Below, one piece after another: positions 1 to 9,229 of a stretch of DNA of 44,712 nt. Source of the stretch: Thermoplasmata archaeon (GTDB lineage Archaea > Thermoplasmatota > Thermoplasmata > Lutacidiplasmatales > UBA184); the NCBI GenBank assembly GCA_030037815.1, contig JASHPZ010000086.1, positions 1 through 44,712 of the forward strand, in the 5' to 3' direction. The number at the start of each line of letters is the position of its first letter. The first letter of the stretch is position 1. The notes below the pieces were generated by a model. That model had not been told where the DNA came from. It saw nothing but the letters and a program-made list of their open reading frames with translations, and did no database searches. Made by a program: the position numbers and the translations under genes.

Positions 1-735
<735 letters not shown>

Positions 736-779
736 CGCCGCGCCCGAACGACTTATCCTTCGACCCCGGGTGCGCCGCC

Positions 780-2105
780 GTGGCCGCGCCGCTCGGCATC
801 TCGCCCGTCGTGATCACGGACGCGCTCCTCGTCACGCAGGACGCGCGCCGCCGGGTCGTGCGGGGGGACCTCCGGATCGACTCCGGTCGGTTCACCCACG
901 TCGGACCCGGCGCGCCGAAGGAGGGCGCGGAGGTGCTGGACGGCCGCGGGTTCGCGGCCGTGCCCGGGTTCATCAACACCCACGGCCACGTCGCGATGCA
1001 GCTTCTCCGCGGGATCGCGGACGACCGCGACCTCTCGGGCTTCCTCGAGACGTTGTTCCGCGTGGACGCGGGCCGGACCGAAGCGGACGTCGAAGCCGGC
1101 GCGCGCGCGGGAATCGCCGAGATGCTGCTCGGCGGGACGACCGCGTTCCTGGACCTCTACTACCACGAAGACGCGGTCGCGCGGGCGGTCGAGTCGCTCG
1201 GCATCCGGGGGTTCCTCGGCTGGGCCGTCCTGGACGCCGACAAGACGACCCAACACGGGGTCCCGGTCGAGAACGCGCGGGCGTTCGTGGGGCGCTGGCG
1301 GAACCACCCGACCGTCACGCCGCTCGTCGCGCCGCAGGGCGTGTACGTGTGCAATCGGGAGACGTGGCTGGCCGCGAAGGCGGTCGCCGCGGAGTCGAAC
1401 TCGCTCTGCCACTTCCACCTCTCCGAGACGCGCCGGGAGGTCCACGACCACGTCGCGCAGACGGGCCGGCGCCCCGCCGAGTGGCTCGAGGAGATCGGTT
1501 TCTTCGGGCCGCGGATGGTCGCCGCGCACGCCGTCTGGCTGACCGGCCGGGAGATCCAGATCCTGGGCCAGCGCGCAGTCGGGATCGCCCACTGCGCGAG
1601 CTCGAACCTGAAGCTCGCGTCGGGCGGGTCGGCCCCCATCGTCGAACTGCGCGCGGCCGGGGCCCCGGTCGGGCTCGGGACGGACTCGGTCGCGAGCAAC
1701 AACGCGCTCTCGATGCTGCGCGAGATGCACCTCGCCGGGCTCGTGCAGAAGAACGCCCGGTGGGACGCGGCGGTCCTTCCGGCCCAGGAGCTCCTCGACC
1801 TCGCCACGCTCGGCGGGGCGTCGCTCCTCGGCCGCGCCGCGGACCTGGGGTCCCTCGAGGTGGGGAAGCAGGCCGACTTCTCCCTGTTCCGGCTCGACCA
1901 CCCGACCCTCCTGCCCGCCCGTCCCGAGGCGATCGTGTCGCACCTGGCCTACGCGGCGAGCGACGAAGCGGTCGACACCGTGTTCGTCGCCGGCGAGGCC
2001 GTGGTGCGCGGCCGGGCGCTCCAGAAAGGCAGCTGGGCCGCGATCCGACAGGCCGCCGAGGAGCACGCCGCCGCGCTCTGGGCGGCCCGTGGGCCGGCGA
2101 CCTAG
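780..2105 (+). CDS. Amidohydrolase family, 5'-methylthioadenosine/S-adenosylhomocysteine deaminase-like
   Basis: Likely GTG start at 780 inside ORF 648..2105; INTHGHVAMQLLRG metal-binding motif, GVYVCNRETW, CHFHLSETRREV, AHAVWL, HCASSNLKLASG, GLGTDSVASNN. Confidence 0.85.
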   Translation: MAAPLGISPVVITDALLVTQDARRRVVRGDLRIDSGRFTHVGPGAPKEGAEVLDGRGFAAVPGFINTHGHVAMQLLRGIADDRDLSGFLETLFRVDAGRTEADVEAGARAGIAEMLLGGTTAFLDLYYHEDAVARAVESLGIRGFLGWAVLDADKTTQHGVPVENARAFVGRWRNHPTVTPLVAPQGVYVCNRETWLAAKAVAAESNSLCHFHLSETRREVHDHVAQTGRRPAEWLEEIGFFGPRMVAAHAVWLTGREIQILGQRAVGIAHCASSNLKLASGGSAPIVELRAAGAPVGLGTDSVASNNALSMLREMHLAGLVQKNARWDAAVLPAQELLDLATLGGASLLGRAADLGSLEVGKQADFSLFRLDHPTLLPARPEAIVSHLAYAASDEAVDTVFVAGEAVVRGRALQKGSWAAIRQAAEEHAAALWAARGPAT

Positions 2106-2782
2106 GTCGGCGACGCGCCGACCCAGGCGGCCAACCGCGCCGCGAGCCGCGCCGACACGGTCTCGCGCGCGGGACGGCCGGGGAGCTCCTCCCAGCCGCC
2201 CAGCCGGCCGGCCACGACCGACGGATCGATCCCGAAGACGTGCGCGACGGTCGCCCGGTCGACCGACCACGGCAGGATCCCGTGGTGGAGCAGCGACCGG
2301 GCGGTGGCGTGCTGGGCCGCGCCGCCGACCACGGTCTCGCCGACGAGGAGCACCTCCCCGCGCCCGCTCAGGAGACAGTATTCGTCCGAGAGGCCGGGGG
2401 CCGCGGCCCAGCGGCCGACGACCCCGAATTCCGCGAGCAGCCGGACCACCGGCTCGCCGAAGCGAGCGTACGACCGCGTGAAGTCTCGCCCGACGCGCAC
2501 GTCCGACCGCGGCAACACGACCGACCACGCGAGGTCTCCGGGCTGGTGCAGCACGGCCGCGCCGCCGCTCCCCCGCACGAGGCACGGCAGACCGACCGCC
2601 CGCATCCGCTCGACCACGGACGGGGTCAGGCGGGTCCCGGCGCCGACCGTCACGGCGCGGTCCCGGATCACGCCGACCCGCGCCGCCGCCCTCCCCGCCG
2701 CCAGCATCGCCTCGTCGGCCGCGAGGTTCTCCGCCGCCGTCTCCGCACGAGGCGAAGGGCTCCGCGGCGCCGAACTGTCCAT
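2102..2782 (-). CDS. Lipoate-protein ligase A-like (BPL/LPL catalytic domain) protein
   Basis: 226 aa; N-terminal AAENLAADEAML, then RGSGGAAVLHQPGDLAWSVVLP (RRxSGGGxVxHxxGxL-like); convergent with the upstream gene, stop codons overlapping in CTAG. Confidence 0.72.
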   Translation of the reverse strand: MDSSAPRSPSPRAETAAENLAADEAMLAAGRAAARVGVIRDRAVTVGAGTRLTPSVVERMRAVGLPCLVRGSGGAAVLHQPGDLAWSVVLPRSDVRVGRDFTRSYARFGEPVVRLLAEFGVVGRWAAAPGLSDEYCLLSGRGEVLLVGETVVGGAAQHATARSLLHHGILPWSVDRATVAHVFGIDPSVVAGRLGGWEELPGRPARETVSARLAARLAAWVGASPT

Positions 2783-2841
2783 CGTTCGCCGGCCAGCGGC
2801 CGCCGCTCAAAACGCTATGAGGGCGGTCCGCTCGTTCGGGC

Positions 2842-3393
2842 ATGGCCGAACTCCAGGACTTCCGCCTCCACCCGGGCGACCCCGCCCCCGACTTCGCGCT
2901 CCCGGGGGTGGACGGGAAGACCGTCCGCCTCGCGGACTTCTCCGGGCGGAAGCTCCTCGTGGTCGCGTTCTGGTGCAACCACTGCCCGTACGTACGGGCG
3001 TGGGAAGGGCGGATGGTCGCGCTCGGTCGGAAGTACGGCGCGGACGGCGTCGGGTTCGTGCTGATCAACTCGAACGACGCCCGCGCGTACCCGGACGACC
3101 GGCTGGAGGCGATGGTGGCCCGCGCCCGGGAACAGGGGTACCCGTTCCCGTACCTGCAGGACGAGACCCAGGACGTCGCCCGGGCCTACGGGGCCCTGGT
3201 CACGCCACACGTGATGGTGTTCGACGCGGACCGGCGGCTGATCTACCAGGGCCGGATCGACGACAACCACCAGCGGGCCGACCTCGTCACCCACTCGTAC
3301 CTGGATGCCGCGATCGCCCAGGGGCTCCGCGGGGCGCCCGTCGAACCGGCCGAGCTACCGGTGCTCGGGTGCACCGTGAAGTGGCGGGCCTGA
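2842..3393 (+). CDS. Thioredoxin-fold redoxin / AhpC-TSA family protein
   Basis: PGDPAPDFALPGVDGKTVRLADFSGRKLLVVAFWCNHCPYV...; WCNHC active-site motif, ...VTPHVMVFDADRRLIYQGRIDDN. Confidence 0.88.
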   Translation: MAELQDFRLHPGDPAPDFALPGVDGKTVRLADFSGRKLLVVAFWCNHCPYVRAWEGRMVALGRKYGADGVGFVLINSNDARAYPDDRLEAMVARAREQGYPFPYLQDETQDVARAYGALVTPHVMVFDADRRLIYQGRIDDNHQRADLVTHSYLDAAIAQGLRGAPVEPAELPVLGCTVKWRA

Positions 3394-4398
3394 TCGACCC
3401 CGGCCGCGCGGCGACTTCGGGGCACCGCGCCGCGCCTTCAGGTCCGCGCGGCGCGCCTCGAAGGCGCGGGCGAGTTCGGGGCGGACGGGCGCGTGCTGCA
3501 GGTCCAGGCGGGCCGCGATGACGACCTTTCCGGCGAGCGCGCGCGCGAGCTTGCCCCGCTCCTTCCGGGGGGCCGACTGGATCGCGGGGTAGAGGAACAG
3601 GAGCCCGTGGCGGGGCGGGGGCGCGCGGCCCCGCAGGTGCTCGAAGAACGCCCGCTCCGCCCCGAGCACCTGCACGGTGGACGCGGGCAATCGCGCGAGC
3701 CGCGCGAGCCCTCCGGCCTGGGCGAGCATCCGGGCGGCGAGGTCCGGGCCGAGGAGCGCGGCGAGATTCGGGGTCCTCTGCGGGGTCGCGTCCGCGACGG
3801 CCTGGGCGAGCGCGGCCTGCGCGCTCTCGACCTCCCGATACAATTGCGCGAGGCGGCGCCGCGCGTTCCGCAGCGGCTCGTCGCCCGGGCCGAGCGGGCT
3901 CGTCTCGGCGGAGGGCGTCAGGACGCTGTCCGCGGCCCGCCCGTGGTCCCCCGGGTCGAGCCCGGGGGCGTCCCGCGCCGCCCAGCTGCCCAACCGCTCG
4001 CCCACGAGGTTCTTCACGCGGTCCAAATCGGCCGCGGCGCGCACCGCCTCCTCGACGTGGATCGACGGGTCCCACGCCGCGTCCAACGCGCGTTCGGCGT
4101 CCCGGAGGATCGTCGTGCGCAGACGTCCGGGGTCTCCCGCCTCGAGCTCCACGACGCGCGGCGCGCGCGAGTCGAAACGTGGGCCGTGCTCCGCCAGGCG
4201 CCGGTCCGACGTCACCCACGACCCGACGTCGGGGTCGGCGAGCAACAGTCGCTCTTCCGGCGTGAGGTCGCCCGTCCGGCGCATACGCGCGCGTTCGACC
4301 AACGCGTCGACGTCCGGCGGAGCCTCGGCCGAGCGGACGATCCGGGTCCCGTCGAGAAGATACGTCCCCGACCAGAGCGAAACGAGCGTCCGGGGCAT
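3355..4398 (-). CDS. nop5: Nop5/Nop56-58 family C/D box RNP core protein
   Basis: Nop domain: NLAALLGPDLAARMLAQAGGLARLARLPASTVQVLGAERAFFEHLRGRAPPPRHGLLFLYPAIQSAPRKERGKLARALAGKVVIAARLD; basic C-terminal tail. Confidence 0.9.
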   Translation of the reverse strand: MPRTLVSLWSGTYLLDGTRIVRSAEAPPDVDALVERARMRRTGDLTPEERLLLADPDVGSWVTSDRRLAEHGPRFDSRAPRVVELEAGDPGRLRTTILRDAERALDAAWDPSIHVEEAVRAAADLDRVKNLVGERLGSWAARDAPGLDPGDHGRAADSVLTPSAETSPLGPGDEPLRNARRRLAQLYREVESAQAALAQAVADATPQRTPNLAALLGPDLAARMLAQAGGLARLARLPASTVQVLGAERAFFEHLRGRAPPPRHGLLFLYPAIQSAPRKERGKLARALAGKVVIAARLDLQHAPVRPELARAFEARRADLKARRGAPKSPRGRGRSGPPLHGAPEHR

Positions 4399-4580
4399 GA
4401 CTCACTCCGGGCCGGGCGGCGGCCGGGTCCCGCGGCGGCCCGCGATCTCGTCGCGCGGAGCGGCTCCCCGAAACGGCCGGCGGGCGTCGATCCCCCCGGC
4501 CGTCGACAACCTCTTCCCTCGGCTCCGCACGGTCGGCCGAGAGCACCTGAGATAAATAGCGCGGCCCGGGTCCGCCGCCG

Positions 4581-5468
4581 ATGAGCGCGGACCCGACCGC
4601 TTCCCTCGTGCGCGCCGAGATGCGAGGACCCGTCCGGATCCTGACCCTGGACCACCCGCCCGTGAACGTGCTGTCGAAGCCGGTCCTCGAGTCGCTCGTG
4701 GAACGATTGGACGAAGCCGAACGCGACCCGGCGACCCGCGCGGTCGTGCTCGCGAGCGCGGCTCCGAAGGCGTTCGCCGCCGGCGCGGACATTCGGGAGA
4801 TGGCCGGCATGGGTCCGGCCGAAGCCCAAGTGCACGGCCACCGGGGGCAATCCACGACCCGACACATCGAACGACTTCCCCTCCCGGTGATCGCCGCCGT
4901 GCACGGCGTCTGCCTCGGCGGAGGATGCGAGATCGCGCTCGCGTGCGACCTGATCGTCGCGAGCGACGACGCGCAGTTCGGACAGCCCGAGATCAACCTG
5001 GGCGTCATGCCGGGGTGGGGCGGGACGCGCCGACTCCCCCGCCGCATCGGCGCGGCGCGGGCGCGACGTTGGATCTTGACGGGTCGTCCCGTCTCGGCCG
5101 CCGACGCCGCCGCGGCCGGGCTGGTCGACCGCGTGGTCGCCCGGGCCGACTTGCTTCCGACCGCGATCGCGGTCGCGGAGGAGCTTGCGGGGAAGCCGCC
5201 GCTCGCCGTCGCGGCCGCGAAGTTCGCCCTGCTCGCGTCGATCGACCCGGTGGTCGATGCCGGCCTCGAGTACGAACTCGAACTGTGGGCCCGCCTGTTC
5301 GGAACTCGCGGTCAACAGGAAGGGATGTCGGCGTTCCTGGCGAAGCGCGCGCCGGCGCCGCCCCGCCGCGACGACTGGGACTCCGAATCCGCGGGATTCC
5401 CTTGGGCGCGGGGGGAACAGTCGTCGGAGCCAAAGCGAAATAAGGTCGAGCGCCCGGACGGCGGCTAG
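4581..5468 (+). CDS. Enoyl-CoA hydratase/isomerase family protein
   Basis: ILTLDHPPVNVLSKPVLESL..., AAGADIREMA, PVIAAVHGVCLGGGCEIALACDLIVASDDAQFGQPEINLGVMPGWGGTRRLPR. Confidence 0.93.
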   Translation: MSADPTASLVRAEMRGPVRILTLDHPPVNVLSKPVLESLVERLDEAERDPATRAVVLASAAPKAFAAGADIREMAGMGPAEAQVHGHRGQSTTRHIERLPLPVIAAVHGVCLGGGCEIALACDLIVASDDAQFGQPEINLGVMPGWGGTRRLPRRIGAARARRWILTGRPVSAADAAAAGLVDRVVARADLLPTAIAVAEELAGKPPLAVAAAKFALLASIDPVVDAGLEYELELWARLFGTRGQQEGMSAFLAKRAPAPPRRDDWDSESAGFPWARGEQSSEPKRNKVERPDGG

Positions 5469-5469
5469 C

Positions 5470-5542
5470 GCCGCGGTGGCTCAGCTGGCAGAGCGGCTCC
5501 TTGGTAAGGAGCAGGCCGAGGGTTCAAATCCCTCCCGCGGCT
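5470..5542 (+). tRNA. tRNA-Thr (anticodon GGT)
   Basis: Cloverleaf: GCCGCGG/CCGCGGC acceptor, GCTC/GAGC D-stem, GCTCC-TTGGTAA-GGAGC anticodon arm, GAGGG-TTCAAAT-CCCTC T-arm; no intron, CCA not encoded. Confidence 0.95.
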
Positions 5543-5630
5543 TCCAATCACCGTTTTCGGCGGGACGATACCGGCGGGCCGCCGAGCGGTTTTCATAGAA
5601 GTATGACCACTGCGGCCATCGTTCTCGACC

Positions 5631-5741
5631 CTGACGGCAACCGCCATCCCCGTTTCTCCGGAGACGCGGAAGCTCCTGAAGGGACTCAAGACCCGTGGAG
5701 CGAACTATGACGACGTCATTCGCCCGTGGGGCGACCGTTGA
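5631..5741 (+). pseudogene. Possible remnant of a small RHH/VapB-like antitoxin ORF
   Basis: Frame open between TGA 5604 and TGA 5739: ...TATAIPVSPETRKLLKGLKTRGANYDDVIRPWGDR*; resembles archaeal 'tTIpVspETrelLkeLk..getYDdVIrrLl' antitoxins, but no AUG/GUG/UUG start and an aberrant C-terminus. Confidence 0.35.
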
Positions 5742-6035
5742 GCACCGAGCCCGGACGCCAATGCCCCCGGGCCGGCCGGGCTGAGGATACCCGTTCGCCG
5801 CCTCCCTTCTCCGACTCCGTTCCAGCCTGGCTCGTCCCAACTCCCGACGCGTGGATTCACTGCCGGCGGCTCGATGACTCCCCCCGTCCACGCGCCCCAT
5901 CGTACGGGATTGCCTGAGGGAGCCGGTCGAAACCCCGGCGCGGTCGGCGGACCGGGCGTCGATCCGCGCCGTCCGCGGTGTTTCACCACCCCTCCCGGGG
6001 GATTTATTCGACCCCGCGGGGGTGGGCGGGTCGCC

Positions 6036-6425
6036 ATGAGCGGTCAGGTCGGCCACTTCGAGATTCCGGCGGACAACGTCGAGCGCGCGAAGAAGTTCTA
6101 CGCGGGAGCGCTCGGTTGGAAGACGACCGAAGTCCCCGGCATGGACTACACGATGGTCACGACCAGCCCGGTCGACGAGCAGGGCATGCCGAAAGAGCCC
6201 GGCTCGATCGGGGGCGGGATCGGGAAGCGCGGCCCGATCCTCGAGCACCCGGTGGTGACGATCGTCGTCGACGACATCTCGGCGGCGGAGAAGACGATCG
6301 AACGGCACGGCGGGAAGGTCGTCCGCCGCAAGGAGCCGATCGGGGACGGCAGCATGGGCTTCACCGCCTACTTCAAGGACAGCGAAGGGAACACGGTCGG
6401 CCTCTACCAGTGGCCGAAGAGCTAG
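6036..6425 (+). CDS. VOC (glyoxalase/bleomycin resistance/dioxygenase) superfamily protein
   Basis: ATG 6036; MSGQVGHFEIPADNVERAKKFYAGALGWKTTEVPGMDYTMVTT...GFTAYFKDSEGNTVGLYQW; TTTATT element about 33 nt upstream. Confidence 0.92.
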   Translation: MSGQVGHFEIPADNVERAKKFYAGALGWKTTEVPGMDYTMVTTSPVDEQGMPKEPGSIGGGIGKRGPILEHPVVTIVVDDISAAEKTIERHGGKVVRRKEPIGDGSMGFTAYFKDSEGNTVGLYQWPKS

Positions 6426-7723
6426 GCGCGGCCGAACCTCCTCCCGCGGCGGGATCTTCTAGCCCCCACTCCGGATTCCGCCGCGTTCTCCGCACGCCCC
6501 AGGCGATCGCGATCTACGTCAGTTCGGTGCTCGGTTCGGGGATCCTCGTCCTCCCCGGACTCGCCGCGCGGATCGCCGGCCCGGCGTCCCTCGTGGCGTG
6601 GGCGTTGCTCGCCGCCGCGAGCGTGCCGTTCGCCTGGACGTTCGCGTCGCTCTCCGCCCGTCGGCCCGCCGCGGGGGGGATCTATGCGTTCGCCCGGGAC
6701 GCGTTCGGACGGGAACTCGCGACCGTCACCGGTTGGCTGTTCGCGCTCTGGCAGGTCGTCGGCGCCCCGGCGGTCGCGCTGATCGCCGCCTCCTACCTCG
6801 CGTACGCGTTCCCGCTCGACCGCCCCGAGTCGTTCGTGCTCGGTTTCGCGCTGGTCGCGCTCGCGTTCCTGATCAACCTGCGCGGGATCGTGCTCTCGAG
6901 CCGGGTCCAGGTCGCGGTCCTCGCGGCGATCGTGCTCCTGTTGGTCGCGGCCGTCGCGGTCGCGGGACCCCGGGTCCGGCCGTCGCAGTTCACGCCGTTC
7001 CTGCCGGGGGGGCCGCTCTCGGTCGGCGTCGCGGCCGCCCTGATCTTCTGGTCGTTCCTCGGCTACGAGAACGTCTCGAACGTCGCCGAGGAGTTCGCGG
7101 ACCCGCGCCGCGACCTCCCCCGGTCGGTCGGGGCGAGCCTCGCGCTCGTCGGGGGGCTCTACTTCGCCGTCGCGTTCGTGACCGTCGGCACGGGCGCGTA
7201 CCGGGCGGGCGGCGGCGTGGCGCCGTTCGCGGCGCTCCTCGCCGACGTGTTTGGGCCGTACGCGGCGGCGGGCACGGCCGTCCTCGCCGCGGGCGTCGTG
7301 TTCGCGGTGCTGAACGCCTACACCGCGGGGCTCGCGCGCGTCACCTACGCGACCGCGCGCGACGGCGGGCTGCCGCGGGGGCTCTCCCACCTGAACCCGG
7401 TCTCGCGGGTGCCCGACCGCGCGCTGTGGGCGCTGTTCCTCGGGTCGGCCGTCGTCTTCGGCGTCTACTACGTCGCCGACGTCGGCCTGACGACCGCGCT
7501 CCTGGTCGCGAGCGGCGCCGCGATCGTCGTCTACGTGCTCGGCACGGCCGCCGCGTGGCGGCTGTTCCGCCGCATGCGCCCGGTCCCGCAGGGGCTGGTC
7601 GTGACGGCGGGCGTCGCCTGCGGGATCTCGGTCGCGGTCGCGCCGTTCCTGGGAATCTATCTGGCGGTCAGCCTGGCCGTCGGCGCCGCGGCGTTCGCGT
7701 TCGCCCACTTCCGGGCCCGGTAG
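6410..7723 (+). CDS. APC superfamily amino acid permease
   Basis: GTG 6410 overlaps the VOC gene end; FRRVLRTPQAIAIYVSSVLGSGILVLPGLAARIAGPASLVAWALLA... about 12 hydrophobic segments. Confidence 0.88.
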   Translation: MAEELGAAEPPPAAGSSSPHSGFRRVLRTPQAIAIYVSSVLGSGILVLPGLAARIAGPASLVAWALLAAASVPFAWTFASLSARRPAAGGIYAFARDAFGRELATVTGWLFALWQVVGAPAVALIAASYLAYAFPLDRPESFVLGFALVALAFLINLRGIVLSSRVQVAVLAAIVLLLVAAVAVAGPRVRPSQFTPFLPGGPLSVGVAAALIFWSFLGYENVSNVAEEFADPRRDLPRSVGASLALVGGLYFAVAFVTVGTGAYRAGGGVAPFAALLADVFGPYAAAGTAVLAAGVVFAVLNAYTAGLARVTYATARDGGLPRGLSHLNPVSRVPDRALWALFLGSAVVFGVYYVADVGLTTALLVASGAAIVVYVLGTAAAWRLFRRMRPVPQGLVVTAGVACGISVAVAPFLGIYLAVSLAVGAAAFAFAHFRAR

Positions 7724-7763
7724 GGCCCGCGCGCGGTCGGCCCGGTCGAATTCCCGGTCCCGG

Positions 7764-7773
7764 TTACATATAT
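7764..7773 (+). promoter_or_regulatory. Archaeal TATA-box-like element upstream of the ABC permease gene
   Basis: TTACATATAT in a GC-rich background, about 65 nt upstream of GTG 7838. Confidence 0.45.
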
Positions 7774-7837
7774 CGGGGGCCGGCTCCGGGCGCACGGGCC
7801 GCGAGGGGGAGCGGCCGGTATCGCAATCCGACCGAAC

Positions 7838-9046
7838 GTGCGGCTCTCCGTCTACATCCTGCGGCGGGCGATCCTCGTGCTCCCCGTCGTCGTGAGCGTG
7901 ATGACGATCACGTTCCTCCTGGTGAGCGCGATCCCGGTCCAGCAGCGGATGATCGCGACGTTCGGCCCCGCCCCGCTGAAGAACCCGGACGCCTACGACC
8001 CGACCGTCAGCTGCCGCCAGATCGGGATCGACCAGAACGGCTCCTGCGCCAACCCGACGTACGCGCTGTACGCCCACAAGCTCGGGCTCGACCAGCCGGT
8101 GATCGTGCAGTGGGGCGTCTACATGTGGAACACGATCACGCTCCAGTGGGGCTGGGTGAACAACCACAGCATCGCGGCGACCAACCAGCCCGAGATCCAG
8201 GGCCACACCGTGATCACGGTGATCGGCTGGTACCTGCCGTACACGATCGAGCTCGGGTTCCTCTCGCTCGCGCTCATCCTCCTCATCACGTTCCCGCTCG
8301 GCCGCATCGCGGCGGTCCAGCGGAACCGGACGTCGGACCACGTCATCCGCGCCTTCTCGTTCAGCGGGTTCGCGATCCCGTCGTACCTCGTCGGGAGCCT
8401 CCTCCTGTTCTTCACCATCCTCTCCATCGAGCCGAACTACGGGTTCCGCGACCCGTTCTGCCACAGCCAATCGACGTTCCTGATGCTCTACGGGTCGTGG
8501 CCGAGCCGCGCCTGCTTCCCCGGCGGGACGTATCCGGCGTGGCTCCAGAACGGCGTGACGAGCACCCCGACCGGTTTCCCGACGATCGACGCGGCGCTCC
8601 ACCACCAGTACTTCCTCGCGTTCGACACGGTGCTCCGCATGCTGCTCCCGGCCCTCGTGATCGCGATCGGCTCGGTCGCGGGGCTCCTCCGCTTCGTGCG
8701 GAACAGCATGCTCGAGGTGCTCAACCAGGACTACGTCCGCACGGCCCGCGCGACCGGGCTACCGGAGTCGAGCGTGATCAAGAAGCACGCCGGCCGGAAT
8801 TCGATGAACGTCGTCGTGACCGTGCTGGGGCTCACGTTCGCGGGGTTCCTTGGGGGGTTCCCGATCGTCGAGTCGGTGTTCGGCGTCAACGGCGTCGGCC
8901 GGATGTTCGCGCAGTCCGTCGTCAACCCGATCGACTTCGGCCTCCTGTTCGGCACGACGCTCCTGTTCACCTACATCGTCGTCGCGGCGAACCTCATCGT
9001 GGACGTGATCTACTCGATTCTCGACCCGCGCGTGCGGCTCGGCTGA
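7838..9046 (+). CDS. ABC transporter permease, DppB/OppB-like (oligopeptide/nickel type)
   Basis: 402 aa; MRLSVYILRRAILVLPVVVSVMTITFLLVSAIP; EAA-loop-like RFVRNSMLEVLNQDYVRTARATGLPESSVIKKHAGRNSMNVVVTVLGL; ends LIVDVIYSILDPRVRLG. Confidence 0.9.
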   Translation: MRLSVYILRRAILVLPVVVSVMTITFLLVSAIPVQQRMIATFGPAPLKNPDAYDPTVSCRQIGIDQNGSCANPTYALYAHKLGLDQPVIVQWGVYMWNTITLQWGWVNNHSIAATNQPEIQGHTVITVIGWYLPYTIELGFLSLALILLITFPLGRIAAVQRNRTSDHVIRAFSFSGFAIPSYLVGSLLLFFTILSIEPNYGFRDPFCHSQSTFLMLYGSWPSRACFPGGTYPAWLQNGVTSTPTGFPTIDAALHHQYFLAFDTVLRMLLPALVIAIGSVAGLLRFVRNSMLEVLNQDYVRTARATGLPESSVIKKHAGRNSMNVVVTVLGLTFAGFLGGFPIVESVFGVNGVGRMFAQSVVNPIDFGLLFGTTLLFTYIVVAANLIVDVIYSILDPRVRLG

Positions 9047-9124
9047 CGGCGTCGTCGCGCGTTTTCGCCGTCAGCGCGCGCGCCCGCGAAGGCCTTAATA
9101 GAACGGGCTACTCCCCCGCGCCGC

Positions 9125-9229
9125 AGCGGGGTAGGGTAGTCAGGAAAGCGTCCGACCGGTGGTCGGACGTCCTGAAATCCCGACGGGCTCATAACCCGTA
9201 GATCCATGGTTCAAATCCATGCCCCGCTA
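9125..9229 (+). tRNA. Initiator tRNA-Met (CAT) interrupted by a 30-nt intron (9147..9176) in the D-loop
   Basis: Exons join to AGCGGGGTAGGGTAGTCAGGAA|ATCCCGACGGGCTCATAACCCGTAGATCCATGGTTCAAATCCATGCCCCGCTA; A1-T72 pair and GGG/CCC anticodon stem typical of initiators. Confidence 0.9.
9147..9176 (+). other. Non-canonical archaeal tRNA intron (D-loop, between positions 20a and 21)
   Basis: Intron AGCGTCCGACCGGTGGTCGGACGTCCTGAA; central helix CAGG(9141-44)/CCTG(9171-74), bulges AAA(9145-47) and AAA(9175-77), inner hairpin CGTCCGACC-GGT-GGTCGGACG. Confidence 0.85.

Noticed and set aside
753-3068. 771-aa minus-strand ORF and similar long antisense ORFs (e.g. 21380..24208 -, 35973..38561 -, 36050..38479 +, 6422..8605 -, 6598..9201 +)
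   Set aside because: Low-complexity Arg/Pro/Gly/Ala-rich translations on the opposite strand or shifted frame of well-supported genes. These are expected in GC-rich DNA and show no family signature.
5869-5924. Possible box C/D sRNA (GGCTC-GATGA...CTGA-GGGAGCC)
   Set aside because: The C box is only a partial match to RUGAUGA and there is no D'/C' pair. Below a credible threshold without covariance or guide-target support.
5543-6035. Possible large structured RNA (SRP RNA, RNase P) in the intergenic gap
   Set aside because: None of the conserved SRP domain IV or RNase P core sequences could be recognised on either strand.
9147-9176. Alternative reading of the tRNA-Met insertion as a long D-loop hairpin retained in the mature tRNA
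   Set aside because: Removal at the BHB-predicted positions gives the exact archaeal initiator D-loop length. Retention would be unprecedented, though RNA data are needed to be certain.
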